From the NCBI RefSeq assembly GCF_036287215.1, contig NZ_CP142860.1:1674001-1738000 (forward strand): DNA of 64,000 bases, in the 5' to 3' direction. Origin of the DNA: Caproiciproducens sp. CPB-2. Its GTDB lineage: Bacteria; Bacillota; Clostridia; Oscillospirales; Acutalibacteraceae. The translations under genes and the position numbers were made by a program. Below are positions 25,277 through 35,339 of this stretch, in pieces (positions within the stretch are counted from its first letter, which is position 1; the number at the start of each line of letters is the position of its first letter). The notes below the pieces were generated by a model. That model did not search any database, was not told the DNA's origin, and worked only from the letters and a program-made list of their open reading frames with translations.

Positions 25277-26036
25277 GAATCTTTTTCAATACAAGGGATT
25301 CAGAACCTTTCTGGCCGCCGTGTTCTGGATTGGACTATGGCAGCTGGCCTATTTCACTGTAAAGCAGGAGATACTGATCGTATCTCCTGTTCGTGTTTTG
25401 CAAAGGCTGTCTGAGCTTTCCCGGACCAAAGAATTCTGGCTGACCGCGTTTTTGTCCATGCTCCGTATCGTGGAAGGCTTTTTACTCGGCGTGGTTTTCG
25501 GAAGTGTGCTGGCGGTGCTGACTTCCGTTTCGCGTATGATGTACGAACTTTTTTATCCGGTCATCAGTATCATCAAGGCGACGCCCGTGGCTTCGTTTAT
25601 CATTCTCGCGCTTGTGTGGATTCCGTCCACTCATGTGCCGTCCTTCACGTCCTTTTTGATGGTGACGCCGATCATATGGGCAAACATGGTCAACGGCATT
25701 AAAAAAACCGACAGAAACCTTCTGCAGATGGCCGCGTCCTATCGGTTCGGACTGGTAAAAACCGTCAAACGCGTCTACCTGCCTTCCGTTATGCCGTATT
25801 TTACCGCAGCCTGTACAACCGGGATGGGGCTTGCCTGGAAGGCCGGCATCTCCGCCGAAGTGCTTTCCGTCACTCCGCTGTCGATCGGCAGGCAAATCTA
25901 CAATTCCAAAATCTATATTGAAACGGATGATTTGTTTGCATGGACGGTGATCGTCATCGCCATGAGCGTCATTCTGGAATGGCTGATGGTCCGGTTCATG
26001 AAAAAAGTGGGACAGAAATACAATGTTGTGCAGTGA
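25254..26036 (+). CDS. ABC importer permease (SsuC/TauC-like)
   Basis: This 260-aa permease has six membrane segments and the cytosolic EAA-like loop NLLQMAASYRFGLVKTVKRVYLP (about 160-180, typical of BPD_transp_1). I take ATG 25254 as start; GTG 25251 next to it is nearly equal (GGAGG at 25235-25239), while the longer frame has no ribosome site. It overlaps the binding-protein gene by 23 bases and its stop shares one base with the ATPase start. Confidence 0.92.
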   Translation: MTSTTQNRNLFQYKGFRTFLAAVFWIGLWQLAYFTVKQEILIVSPVRVLQRLSELSRTKEFWLTAFLSMLRIVEGFLLGVVFGSVLAVLTSVSRMMYELFYPVISIIKATPVASFIILALVWIPSTHVPSFTSFLMVTPIIWANMVNGIKKTDRNLLQMAASYRFGLVKTVKRVYLPSVMPYFTAACTTGMGLAWKAGISAEVLSVTPLSIGRQIYNSKIYIETDDLFAWTVIVIAMSVILEWLMVRFMKKVGQKYNVVQ

Positions 26037-26671
26037 TGGAGCGATGTAAATTGAAAATTCATAATCTGACCAAAAATTATAATGGAAAAATGGTACTGGA
26101 TCAGTTTTCTCTCCAGCTTCCTTCAACCGGAACAGTCTGTCTGTTCGGCCCTTCCGGCTGTGGAAAAACGACGCTTTTAAACTGCATAGCGGGTCTGGAG
26201 CCCTTTGACTCCGGTGAAATAGAAGGAGCCGGCACCGGGAAGATTTCCTATCTTTTTCAGGAAAACCGCCTACTGCCATGGATTTCTGCCAAAGATAATA
26301 TTACCGCTGTTCTTCGCGGCAAAGCCCGGCAGAATGAGGAGCAGGCGGAAAAGTGGCTCGGACTGGTCGGTCTGGAGGAAGCAGGGAACAAAAGGCCGGC
26401 GGAGCTGAGCGGCGGAATGCGGCGTCGGGTCGCCCTTGCGCGGGCGCTCGCTTACGGCGGGGACCTGTATCTTATGGATGAGCCCTTTCAGGGGCTGGAC
26501 GCGGAGCGCAGGGATGAAATGATCGCTTTGCTTCAAAAGGAAACGGCCGGTACGCTGAAAATCATTGTTACCCACGATTTTGAGGAGGCGGAAAAGCTGG
26601 CCGACGTCATTTATATTCTGGAAGGTCCTCCGGTCAGAATCGTTGACATAATTGTAAAAAAACCTGCATAA
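26036..26671 (+). CDS. ABC importer ATP-binding protein (SsuB/TauB-like)
   Basis: This ATPase of about 211 aa has Walker A GPSGCGKTT (about 41-49), Q-loop YLFQENRLLPW, signature LSGGMRRRVALARA, Walker B LYLMDEPFQGLD and VTHDFEEAEKLAD. It is slightly short for the family but complete. The start at ATG 26036 overlaps the permease stop (TGATG); a TTG at 26051 with GGAG upstream is the alternative. Third component of the importer. Confidence 0.93.
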   Translation: MERCKLKIHNLTKNYNGKMVLDQFSLQLPSTGTVCLFGPSGCGKTTLLNCIAGLEPFDSGEIEGAGTGKISYLFQENRLLPWISAKDNITAVLRGKARQNEEQAEKWLGLVGLEEAGNKRPAELSGGMRRRVALARALAYGGDLYLMDEPFQGLDAERRDEMIALLQKETAGTLKIIVTHDFEEAEKLADVIYILEGPPVRIVDIIVKKPA

Positions 26672-26786
26672 ATCTGCATATTCTTCCAATACCGCTGTGT
26701 TTCTTTACAAATTGCATCTTTCATTCGTGCAGGGTTTGTGCTATACTAATGCAGTTAAATTCGTTTTAGTAGGGGTAATTTATGAT

Positions 26787-28697
<1,911 letters not shown>

Positions 28698-28708
28698 TTT
28701 TCATGAAT

Positions 28709-28745
28709 AAAGCCCGCGGTCAGTGAATGGACTGGCCGCGGGCTT
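28709..28745. terminator. Bidirectional terminator
   Basis: AAAGCCCGCGGTCAG pairs with CTGGCCGCGGGCTTT between convergent genes. Confidence 0.9.
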
Positions 28746-28753
28746 TCCTCGTT

Positions 28754-29332
28754 CTATTTCTGTTTTCGTGGATTGTCTATTCTGTCGTTTTTCCAGCATT
28801 CGTAGCATAGGCCGATATAACTTTCGTTTCCGCCGATGAAGACCTGTTCCCCTTCCCGGACGATTTTTCCATTGCAAATCCTTGCGTTGACTTCCGCCTT
28901 GCGTCCGCAGGTACAAACGGACTTGATTTCCGTCAGTGAGTCCGCGATTTCGAACAGGCGTTTGCTGCCTTCAAACATATGCGTCTGAAAATCGGTCTTT
29001 AATCCGAAACAGAGAACGGGGACAAACTCGATCGCGATATCCTTGAGCTGATTGATTTGCGGGGCGGATAAAAACTGCGCTTCGTCTATAATCAGGACAT
29101 CGTAACGGTTTTGCTGAAACCATTGATACAGGTCCACGCTCTTATCCATTAAAATACCGGTATCTTTCAGCCCGATCCTGGATTTTACAACGGTAAGGCC
29201 GTCCCTGTTGTCCACAGAGGGTTTTAATAACCCTACCCGGTATCCTTTTTCTTCATAGTTAAATTTCACCATCAGCGCCTGTGCGGTTTTGCTGCTGCCC
29301 ATTGCGCCATATTTGAAATACAATTTCGGCAT
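28754..29332 (-). CDS. tdk: Thymidine kinase
   Basis: This 192-aa type II thymidine kinase phosphorylates thymidine in the salvage pathway. It shows the P-loop GAMGSSKTAQA (about 9-19), LIIDEAQFLS (Walker B, about 90), the lasso region and paired Cys zinc ligands (CTCGRKA and CYEC). I choose Met3 of the longest frame (29332), as GGAGG is then seven bases upstream; the first ATG would be only one base from it. Confidence 0.95.
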   Translation of the reverse strand: MPKLYFKYGAMGSSKTAQALMVKFNYEEKGYRVGLLKPSVDNRDGLTVVKSRIGLKDTGILMDKSVDLYQWFQQNRYDVLIIDEAQFLSAPQINQLKDIAIEFVPVLCFGLKTDFQTHMFEGSKRLFEIADSLTEIKSVCTCGRKAEVNARICNGKIVREGEQVFIGGNESYIGLCYECWKNDRIDNPRKQK

Positions 29333-29466
29333 TTTCATTCCTCCGGTTTGTTTTTGACAATCTTTTCTAAGTATAGCATCCTTTATTTACTTATGAAATA
29401 CTAAAATTTGGCGATGAATACAATATTTAAAAATAATAGTCACAAAATGTCTGATTCAATAAATGA

Positions 29467-29495
29467 TTGCTGATTAAGGTCGAATATGCTATAAT
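29467..29495 (+). promoter_or_regulatory. Promoter of the GGDEF gene
   Basis: TTGCTG (29467), 17 bases, TATAAT (29490). Confidence 0.75.
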
Positions 29496-29529
29496 TTTTC
29501 GTGTGTAAAATAAAAAGGCGGTGAACCGT

Positions 29530-31209
29530 TTGAGCAGACCCAAAATGCTGTATGTTCAGTTCTTTCTTGTAAGTTTGTCTGCGGTGGTCATCGCCTTTAT
29601 TTATATCACTTTTCAAGTGGAACAAATCAGGCTGGATGGGGGAGAAGTAACCGATTTTAACACGGGATGGCTGTTTACAGGCAGTGATGGGAGCAGTCTG
29701 AAGATCGATTTGCCGGTGCACTCCGTACCGGGAGCTGAAAAAAACAGGGCCGATTCTATTTCCAACAAGCTTCCTTCTGATCTCGGCAGTGAAATGACGC
29801 TCTCCTTTCCGACCTATCATGCGAGGATGCGTGTCTTTGTAGGAGACAAATTAATTGATGAGTTTGGGTATCAAACGCATCTCCTGTTTGGAAAATCCCC
29901 GGCATGTACGGCGTGGCATATTGTTCCTCTGCCGGAAGGCTCGGCAGGAAAGACGGTTACCATTGAAATCTGTTCTCCTTATACGAAATATGCATCTACA
30001 TTCAATGTAGTTACCATCGGGACGAGAAGTGCGAATATTATCTATTTGATGCAGAAATTTTTTCTCAGCACGATGATTAGTTCTCTGGTCCTGATTTTTG
30101 GAGTTCTGCTGTTGATGCTGTATTTTATTGCCCGGACAAGGATGAAAAACAATCTTTCTCTTCTGTATCAGAGCCTGTTTGCCATCAGCATCTCTGTTTC
30201 CACATTGACGGAAACGTCGGTTCTGCAGCTTGTAACCGGAAATGTTCTGGCGCTTGGCTATATCATGTATTTTTCGCTCATGCTCTGTTCCATTCCCTAT
30301 TTACTGTTCATCAAAACGGTTTATGCGAAACACCACGCGGAGCTGTTCGATCTGCTTTGTATCGCCGCCGTGGCGAATTTTTTGATCTGCACGTTTTTGC
30401 AGGTATTCAATCTGTCGGATTTTCCTGAAACAGTCTTTTTGACCCATATTATTATGGCGTTGGCTCTCGTCCTTTCTGTTTATACCGCGCTTGAAAATTT
30501 ATTGAAGTACAAAGACCATAAAGTAATTCCTTTTTTAACCGGACTTGGTTTGATGTTTATTCTTTTTATGGTCGATATGGTCCGGTATTACACGGGTGTT
30601 TATCAGGATGGGGCACTGTTTTGCCGCTCGGGGCTTTTCCTCTTTGTCGTTCTTCCTTCTATTGATACGGTTTCCCAATATTTTTCGATGATTGAACTTG
30701 GCATGGAAGCCCGCGTTCTGAAACGTCTTGCCTATCTTGACGTGCTGACACAGAAAAAGAACCGGACAGCCTTTGAAATCAAAATGGAAGCTTTAAATCT
30801 TCAGCGTGACTGTTCCCATGTGGCGATTGTGGCGTTTGATGTAAATAATTTAAAGACGGTCAACGATAACTTTGGACACAAATGCGGGGATGAATTGATT
30901 CTGGCGGCTTCGGATGTGATTCAGCAGAGCTTTGAAGGGTATGGAAGCTGCTACCGTATCGGCGGGGATGAATTTGCAGTGATTGTTGAAAACGATCTGG
31001 TCAGCAGTACCAAAGCATGTATCCATGATTTCAGAAGGCTGTTAAACGAATACAACCAAAAAAATCCCAGCCGGATCGAAATCGCCTACGGCTACGCGGA
31101 ATACGAGCCAAATGACAAAAATTTATTTGAAACACTGAATCGTGCGGATAAGCTGATGTATGAGAATAAAAAACAAATGAAAGACACCGTGTATTCAAAA
31201 GAACTTTAA
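29530..31209 (+). CDS. Membrane diguanylate cyclase (7TM + GGDEF)
   Basis: This 559-aa protein has one N-terminal membrane helix, an extracytoplasmic sensor region (about 30-165), seven membrane helices (7TM-DISM-like, about 175-395) and a C-terminal GGDEF domain with an intact GGDEF motif at residues 478-482. It should make cyclic di-GMP in response to an outside signal. The residues before GGDEF do not form the RxxD inhibitory site, so product inhibition may be absent. The start is TTG 29530: AAGGCGGTGA, one base off the full anti-SD complement, precedes it, so the GTG at 29521 is part of that site. Confidence 0.92.
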   Translation: MSRPKMLYVQFFLVSLSAVVIAFIYITFQVEQIRLDGGEVTDFNTGWLFTGSDGSSLKIDLPVHSVPGAEKNRADSISNKLPSDLGSEMTLSFPTYHARMRVFVGDKLIDEFGYQTHLLFGKSPACTAWHIVPLPEGSAGKTVTIEICSPYTKYASTFNVVTIGTRSANIIYLMQKFFLSTMISSLVLIFGVLLLMLYFIARTRMKNNLSLLYQSLFAISISVSTLTETSVLQLVTGNVLALGYIMYFSLMLCSIPYLLFIKTVYAKHHAELFDLLCIAAVANFLICTFLQVFNLSDFPETVFLTHIIMALALVLSVYTALENLLKYKDHKVIPFLTGLGLMFILFMVDMVRYYTGVYQDGALFCRSGLFLFVVLPSIDTVSQYFSMIELGMEARVLKRLAYLDVLTQKKNRTAFEIKMEALNLQRDCSHVAIVAFDVNNLKTVNDNFGHKCGDELILAASDVIQQSFEGYGSCYRIGGDEFAVIVENDLVSSTKACIHDFRRLLNEYNQKNPSRIEIAYGYAEYEPNDKNLFETLNRADKLMYENKKQMKDTVYSKEL

Positions 31210-31314
31210 CACAGGGAGCCGCTTGAAAGAATAAACAGGAATTTAAGAATCTGGGTAAAAAAGAAAATAGGAAAACCCTCTTGGTGCATATAATTGTGCC
31301 AAGGGGGCATTTTC

Positions 31315-32082
31315 ATGAGATTTTTGATTCTGACCAGAAAAAGAATACTGACGGTCTTATGCTGCCTGATTTGCGGCATATTGGCTGTATTTCTGGCATT
31401 TCAGGGCGTAGCGGCAATCAAGGCATCTTCCAGTAAGCGTCTGATCCCAATTTATTGTGTAAAAACAGATGAAAAGAAAATTGCGATCTCCTTCGATGCG
31501 GCGTGGGGAAATGAAGAGACACAGACGCTGATCGATATCCTGAATAAATACAACGTCAAGACGACCTTTTTTGTGGTGGGCGCCTGGGTGGATAAATATC
31601 CCGAATCTGTCAAGGCGCTTGCGACCGCCGGGCATGAGGTCTGCAACCATTCCAATACGCATCCCCATATGCCGAAACTCGGGCAGACAGAAATGGCGGC
31701 ACAGGTGACGGAATGCAACAATAAAATCAAAAATGTCATCGGTACCAGTCCGCTGCTTTTCCGTGCGCCTTACGGCGATTATAACAATGCTGTGATTGAA
31801 ACCGTAAAATCTCTTAATATGTACTGCGTCCAGTGGGACGTGGACAGTCTGGATTGGAAAGACCCGCCGCCCAACGATATCGTTACCCGGGTGACCACCA
31901 CGGTAAAACCCGGCTCAATCGTTTTGTTCCATAACGGTGCGAAAAATACACCGGCGGCCCTTCCCAAAATCATAGAAGCGCTGCAGAATCAGGGTTACCA
32001 GATCGTCCCCGTATCACAGCTGATCTATAAAGACAACTACACCATAGACCATACCGGAATGCAGGTGAAAGAAAACGGATAA
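31315..32082 (+). CDS. pdaB: PdaB-like sporulation polysaccharide deacetylase
   Basis: This 255-aa protein has an N-terminal membrane anchor (about 10-30) and a NodB deacetylase domain: FDAAWG (about 62) where most enzymes have FDD, HSNTHPH, FRAPYGDYN, WDVDSLDW and VLFHNG. The FDxxWG form is typical of PdaB, which in Bacillus is needed for spore stability. ATG 31315 follows AGGGGG. A sequence GAAAATA, 17 bases, CATATAA just upstream resembles a forespore sigma promoter. Stand-alone unit with its own terminator. Confidence 0.85.
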   Translation: MRFLILTRKRILTVLCCLICGILAVFLAFQGVAAIKASSSKRLIPIYCVKTDEKKIAISFDAAWGNEETQTLIDILNKYNVKTTFFVVGAWVDKYPESVKALATAGHEVCNHSNTHPHMPKLGQTEMAAQVTECNNKIKNVIGTSPLLFRAPYGDYNNAVIETVKSLNMYCVQWDVDSLDWKDPPPNDIVTRVTTTVKPGSIVLFHNGAKNTPAALPKIIEALQNQGYQIVPVSQLIYKDNYTIDHTGMQVKENG

Positions 32083-32123
32083 AAATCCATTCCGCCTTGC
32101 CTTTTGGAGGAGGGAAATCGATA

Positions 32124-32159
32124 GAAAAGGGCACCGCGGATTCATGCGGTACCCTTTTG
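32124..32159 (+). terminator. Terminator of the pdaB-like gene
   Basis: AAAAGGGCACCGC pairs with GCGGTACCCTTTT around an 8-base loop. Confidence 0.85.
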
Positions 32160-32235
32160 TGCCGGAATATAATTATTGTTGTGAAATAAGCATTGACAGA
32201 ATATGAATTTTATGTTAATTTAAAAATTAGAGTTT

Positions 32236-32260
32236 ATACACATTGCAGGATAATGTGTAT
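32236..32260. repeat. Perfect 9-bp hairpin
   Basis: ATACACATT, 7-base loop, AATGTGTAT. On the minus strand it is followed by an AT-rich, T-rich stretch and may end the 32280-32519 gene. Confidence 0.5.
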
Positions 32261-32279
32261 GGGCTTATGTGCTTTTTCT

Positions 32280-32519
32280 TCAGCGAAGTTGCTCCAATAT
32301 GAACGTCATTATTGGGGCAACTTCTTTCATTTTGTCCGTAAGAATGGCGATCAGTAAAAGAATGAGCAGAAAGACATTCAAAGCCTTCAGAAGGGTTTTT
32401 GAATTAATGTTCGGCAGACACCATTGAATCGTTTTCACTTCATGACGTTTTCCTTCATCCTTTGTAACGGTGTCGTAGGTTTTTTTCCAGATGACCACGG
32501 AACGGGCATTCGTTTTCAT
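32280..32519 (-). CDS. Small single-pass membrane protein, 79 aa, unknown
   Basis: The first half is charged and probably cytosolic (MKTNARSVVIWKKTYDTVTK), followed by one hydrophobic helix (about residues 44-63, rich in Leu and Ile) and a short outer tail. ATG 32519 has AAAGGAG upstream. I know no family. It is preceded by a possible 14-codon leader frame and its last codons form a long hairpin. Sporulation genes flank it on both sides, which is only weak evidence for a spore role. Confidence 0.6.
   Translation of the reverse strand: MKTNARSVVIWKKTYDTVTKDEGKRHEVKTIQWCLPNINSKTLLKALNVFLLILLLIAILTDKMKEVAPIMTFILEQLR
32285..32324 (+). ncRNA. Long hairpin with U-rich tail, candidate small-RNA terminator
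   Basis: A 15-bp stem GAAGTTGCTCCAATA / TATTGGGGCAACTTC with a 10-base loop is fully paired on the plus strand (one U-G) but has an A-C mismatch on the minus strand, and CTTTCATTTT follows on plus. A TTGACA box lies upstream at 32194. The RNA would be antisense to the end of the 79-aa gene. Inference from structure only. Confidence 0.35.
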
Positions 32520-32534
32520 AATGAATCTCCTTTC

Positions 32535-32579
32535 TTATGGCGAACGCACAGATGTGAACAGGTTTCTGAGAATGTCCAA
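32535..32579 (-). CDS. Possible 14-aa leader peptide
   Basis: TTG 32579 is preceded by GAGGTGA at seven bases and opens 14 codons (MDILRNLFTSVRSP) that stop 15 bases before the next ATG. The ribosome site is better than chance, but a frame this short could be accidental. Confidence 0.35.
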   Translation of the reverse strand: MDILRNLFTSVRSP

Positions 32580-32611
32580 TTTTTTTCACCTCGGATCTTG
32601 ATAGGATGATT

Positions 32612-32648
32612 TATAATAAAAATGACCAATCCAGTAGGGAGTGGTCAT
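32612..32648 (-). terminator. Hairpin with T-run on the minus strand
   Basis: ATGACCA/TGGTCAT stem, then TTTTTATT on the minus strand. It would end a short transcript from the promoter at 32803-32831. Confidence 0.55.
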
Positions 32649-32703
32649 GAAAGGCCCTCCATAAATTCAATTGCAAGCAACCGGTTGTCAATATGGAGGA
32701 ATA

Positions 32704-32763
32704 TTACTTTTTGGGGGACAGATCCGCCATCTGACGATACTACTCCGGTTCGATTGTTTTCAT
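32704..32763 (-). pseudogene. Micro-ORF with in-frame TAG
   Basis: ATG 32763 follows CGGGAG at ten bases. It reads MKTIEPE, a TAG, then YRQMADLSPKK and TAA. The second part looks like continued coding sequence. It may be a small gene broken by a nonsense mutation, two peptides, or a chance match; no function known. Confidence 0.35.
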
Positions 32764-32802
32764 AACGCAAAACTCCCGATTATCATTCTTATTTACGATT
32801 AA

Positions 32803-32831
32803 AGAATATTACACTTTTTTATGAATGTCAA
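32803..32831 (-). promoter_or_regulatory. Minus-strand promoter for the micro-ORF
   Basis: TTGACA (32831-32826), 17 bases, TATTCT (32808-32803). The upstream gap 32832-33153 shows no gene besides the unsupported front extension of the pdaA-like frame. Confidence 0.6.
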
Positions 32832-33153
32832 CATATATTTTGGGGAAGTTTTATTGAAATATAGATAATATTTTAGCTGAATACAGTTCCGGAAAAGGAA
32901 ATTTGTCAATTTATAAGGAAAATAAATCTTGTTCAGTATTAAATTTGCGGGCGAATATCCACATCTTTAAAAAATCTGTTTTTATATTACCGGATTACGC
33001 TTCGTTCCTGTTATGGTATCATCCCAGCTTTCTTATCCGTTCCTGCTCAACCCTGTATTGCGGTTGGGAGGGACTTTTTTATTTTCTGAAAATTTTTCTG
33101 ATATTATCTGTGACGGCATAATATATTTTACTGTAAGGCAGGTGACAAATACC

Positions 33154-33963
33154 GTGTATATAACCGTTAGAAAAAAGCAAATCGAAATTGTCATGGCAGT
33201 CTTTCTTTTTCTGCTGGCAGGCATTCTTACGCTTACCCATCAGCAGCAGGAAATCGCTGTACAGACGGCTGCCGCCAATACCAACTGGGGGCTCGGTTTT
33301 GGGGAGGACGGCAAGCAGCCTACAGGAAATGCCTCTGCGGATTTTTTAAAGCAGTATAACGCCTATTATGTGGGGGCGGCAGATAAAAAGGTGATTTACC
33401 TGACGTTTGATGCCGGGTATGAAAATGGGTATACACCGGCGATTTTGGATGCGCTGAAAAAACACAATGTAAAAGCAACTTTTTTTGTAGTGGGAAATTA
33501 TTTGAATACGAGCCCAGATCTCGTGAAACGGATGATTGAGGAAGGCCATATTGTCGGAAACCACACCAATACGCATCCCGACATGTCAAAAATTTCGGAT
33601 ATGACATCGTTTCAAAAGGAAATTTCAGCGGTGGAAACGAAATTCAAGGAAATCACCGGGCAGGATATGCAGAAATATTATCGCCCCCCACAGGGAAAAT
33701 ACAGTGTAAATAACCTGAAGCAGGCCAACGAGCTCGGATATAAAACGATTTTCTGGAGCCTTGCCTATGTGGACTGGTACCAGGATAAGCAGCCGACAAA
33801 GGAACAGGCTTTTGACAAGCTGATTCCCCGTATCCACCCTGGGGCAATCGTGCTGCTGCACAGCACCTCTAAAACAAATTCCGAGATATTGGACGAATTG
33901 CTCTCCAAATGGGAAACCGCCGGGTATACCTTTGGAACCCTGAACGAATTAAGCGGAAAATAG
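33154..33963 (+). CDS. pdaA: PdaA-like delta-lactam polysaccharide deacetylase
   Basis: This 269-aa exported protein (N-terminal hydrophobic segment about 9-27) has the mature start NTNWGLGFGEDGKQPTGNAS and the NodB domain motifs LTFDAGYENGYTP, GNHTNTHPDM, YRPPQGKYS, FWSLAYVDW and VLLHS. That set is typical of PdaA, which removes the acetyl group from MurNAc so that muramic delta-lactam can form in spore cortex, the mark read by germination enzymes. Start GTG 33154 follows AAGGCAGGTGA with eight bases spacing; the longer frame lacks a ribosome site. Confidence 0.9.
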   Translation: MYITVRKKQIEIVMAVFLFLLAGILTLTHQQQEIAVQTAAANTNWGLGFGEDGKQPTGNASADFLKQYNAYYVGAADKKVIYLTFDAGYENGYTPAILDALKKHNVKATFFVVGNYLNTSPDLVKRMIEEGHIVGNHTNTHPDMSKISDMTSFQKEISAVETKFKEITGQDMQKYYRPPQGKYSVNNLKQANELGYKTIFWSLAYVDWYQDKQPTKEQAFDKLIPRIHPGAIVLLHSTSKTNSEILDELLSKWETAGYTFGTLNELSGK

Positions 33964-34095
33964 GCAAAAAATCATTTCACGAAATATGCTTGTTTTGTGA
34001 ATGCACGAATGCTACAATAGTTCCAATGGATTTATGTAAACGACATGCCATGTTTCGTCAAGGAAATCGTGATGGTAAGAAAAAGGAGGACAAAA

Positions 34096-34314
34096 ATGGC
34101 GAAAATAACGGATATCAGAAAGTGCGGCAGACTGATCAGCGTCTATAACAAGACCGCAATGGACGTTAACTTTAATCAGGAATATTTCTCCATTTGGGTT
34201 CACGCCGCAGGACAGGAATCCGGTTTGGAAACCTGTCCGCTGAATGTACAGCTGAATACGGAAATGGCTGAAAGACTTCGGAATTATTTAAATGAATTTT
34301 TAAATAAATCATGA
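34096..34314 (+). CDS. Conserved-looking hypothetical protein, 72 aa
   Basis: A small soluble protein beginning MAKITDIRKCGRL, with NFNQEYFSIWVHAAGQ in the middle and a helical end. No known family comes to mind. GGAGGA precedes ATG 34096, so the gene is well supported. It lies between pdaA-like and SASP genes. Confidence 0.7.
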   Translation: MAKITDIRKCGRLISVYNKTAMDVNFNQEYFSIWVHAAGQESGLETCPLNVQLNTEMAERLRNYLNEFLNKS

Positions 34315-34392
34315 ATGAATTCTTTTCTTAGCTACATACTTTACGAGCAAACGCAAATAATGTTTGTACTGATTTACGGGAGTGAGTGTAAA

Positions 34393-34935
34393 ATGACAAA
34401 CATTATTTTGTGTGGCAAATCAACCGACACATCTGTTTCATGTGCTTTGCTTCCGGCGCTGGAAAAATACGGTGGAGTACAGTATTTCAGTACGCGGCAT
34501 CTTGTGCGCCTTGGAAGCGACAAAGTCAAATTCCTTCTTTACGACTGTGAAAAACTGCCGCAAATCGAGCTGGAAAGCGGCATCATTCTGTTTAAAAACA
34601 GTTTTCATTCTTCAGAAAAAATTTTGATTCCGGAGGGATTCTTGTCCATTCTGGAAATGAAAAATGCAAGCGCGGCAGAATTGCTCAACGGAACCGGAGC
34701 CGCGGCGATTACCTGCGGCACAAGCTCCAAAGATACGCTCAGCATTGCCGGTATCGATGAAACGAGTGCTGCGCTGAGTCTTCAGCGTAGTGTGATGACG
34801 CTTGACGGAAAAATGGTAGAGCCCCGCGATTTTACGGTCAGATTCCCGCCAAAGCTCAGTCCTACACGTATTTTAGCAGTGTGCGCCGTGCTGTTGCTGT
34901 CCGGTATCGATTCCGCAAATGGTTATGAACTTTAA
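34393..34935 (+). CDS. Hypothetical protein, 180 aa
   Basis: The start MTNIILCGKSTDTSVSCAL looks like a Rossmann or P-loop-type first strand, but a proper Walker A is missing. Middle and end: GIILFKNSFHSS, AAAITCGTSSKDTLS and a hydrophobic C-terminal helix ILAVCAVLLLSGID. ATG 34393 follows GGGAGTGA. Function unknown. Its place next to the SASP gene hints at sporulation. Confidence 0.65.
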   Translation: MTNIILCGKSTDTSVSCALLPALEKYGGVQYFSTRHLVRLGSDKVKFLLYDCEKLPQIELESGIILFKNSFHSSEKILIPEGFLSILEMKNASAAELLNGTGAAAITCGTSSKDTLSIAGIDETSAALSLQRSVMTLDGKMVEPRDFTVRFPPKLSPTRILAVCAVLLLSGIDSANGYEL

Positions 34936-35047
34936 CATGCAAAAATTAACATTCATAAAAACACCCCACATACACAAAATAGGAAAGCAAACGCAAAACA
35001 AATCAAAATTCAAACGAATTGAAAATTATTGAAGGAGTGTTTTGATT

Positions 35048-35239
35048 ATGGCAAGTAAACAGAATGTAGTTCCTGAAGCAAGAGAAGCTCTGAACAAGTT
35101 TAAGATGGAAGCCGCTTCTGAAGTCGGCGTCAACTTAAAGCAAGGTTATAACGGCGATTTGACTTCCAGAGAAGCCGGTTCCGTCGGTGGCCAGATGGTC
35201 AAAAATATGATTAAAAGCTACGAGCAGAACATGAAGTAA
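35048..35239 (+). CDS. Small acid-soluble spore protein, alpha/beta type
   Basis: This 63-aa protein coats spore DNA and protects it from UV and chemicals. Both signature parts are present: ALNKFKMEAASEVGV with the germination-protease site region, and YNGDLTSREAGSVGGQMVK. The ATG at 35048 is right, as AAGGAG is ten bases upstream, rather than the TTG at 35042. Expression in the forespore by sigma G is expected, but I saw no clear promoter. A strong terminator follows. Confidence 0.95.
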   Translation: MASKQNVVPEAREALNKFKMEAASEVGVNLKQGYNGDLTSREAGSVGGQMVKNMIKSYEQNMK

Positions 35240-35252
35240 AAATTTCCATTGT

Positions 35253-35291
35253 TGGAGCGTCATGCCGTTCGGTATGGCGCTCCAATTTTTT
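35253..35291 (+). terminator. Terminator of the SASP gene
   Basis: TTGGAGCG...CGCTCCAA long stem with two internal mismatches, then six T. Confidence 0.9.
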
Positions 35292-35294
35292 GAA

Positions 35295-35324
35295 AGCCCG
35301 CATAGATTTATCTATGCGGGCTTT
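35295..35324 (-). terminator. Terminator of the M14 peptidase gene
   Basis: AAAGCCCGCATAGAT pairs with ATCTATGCGGGCTTT; T-rich on both sides. Confidence 0.85.
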
Positions 35325-35339
35325 GTATAAGAAATTGTT

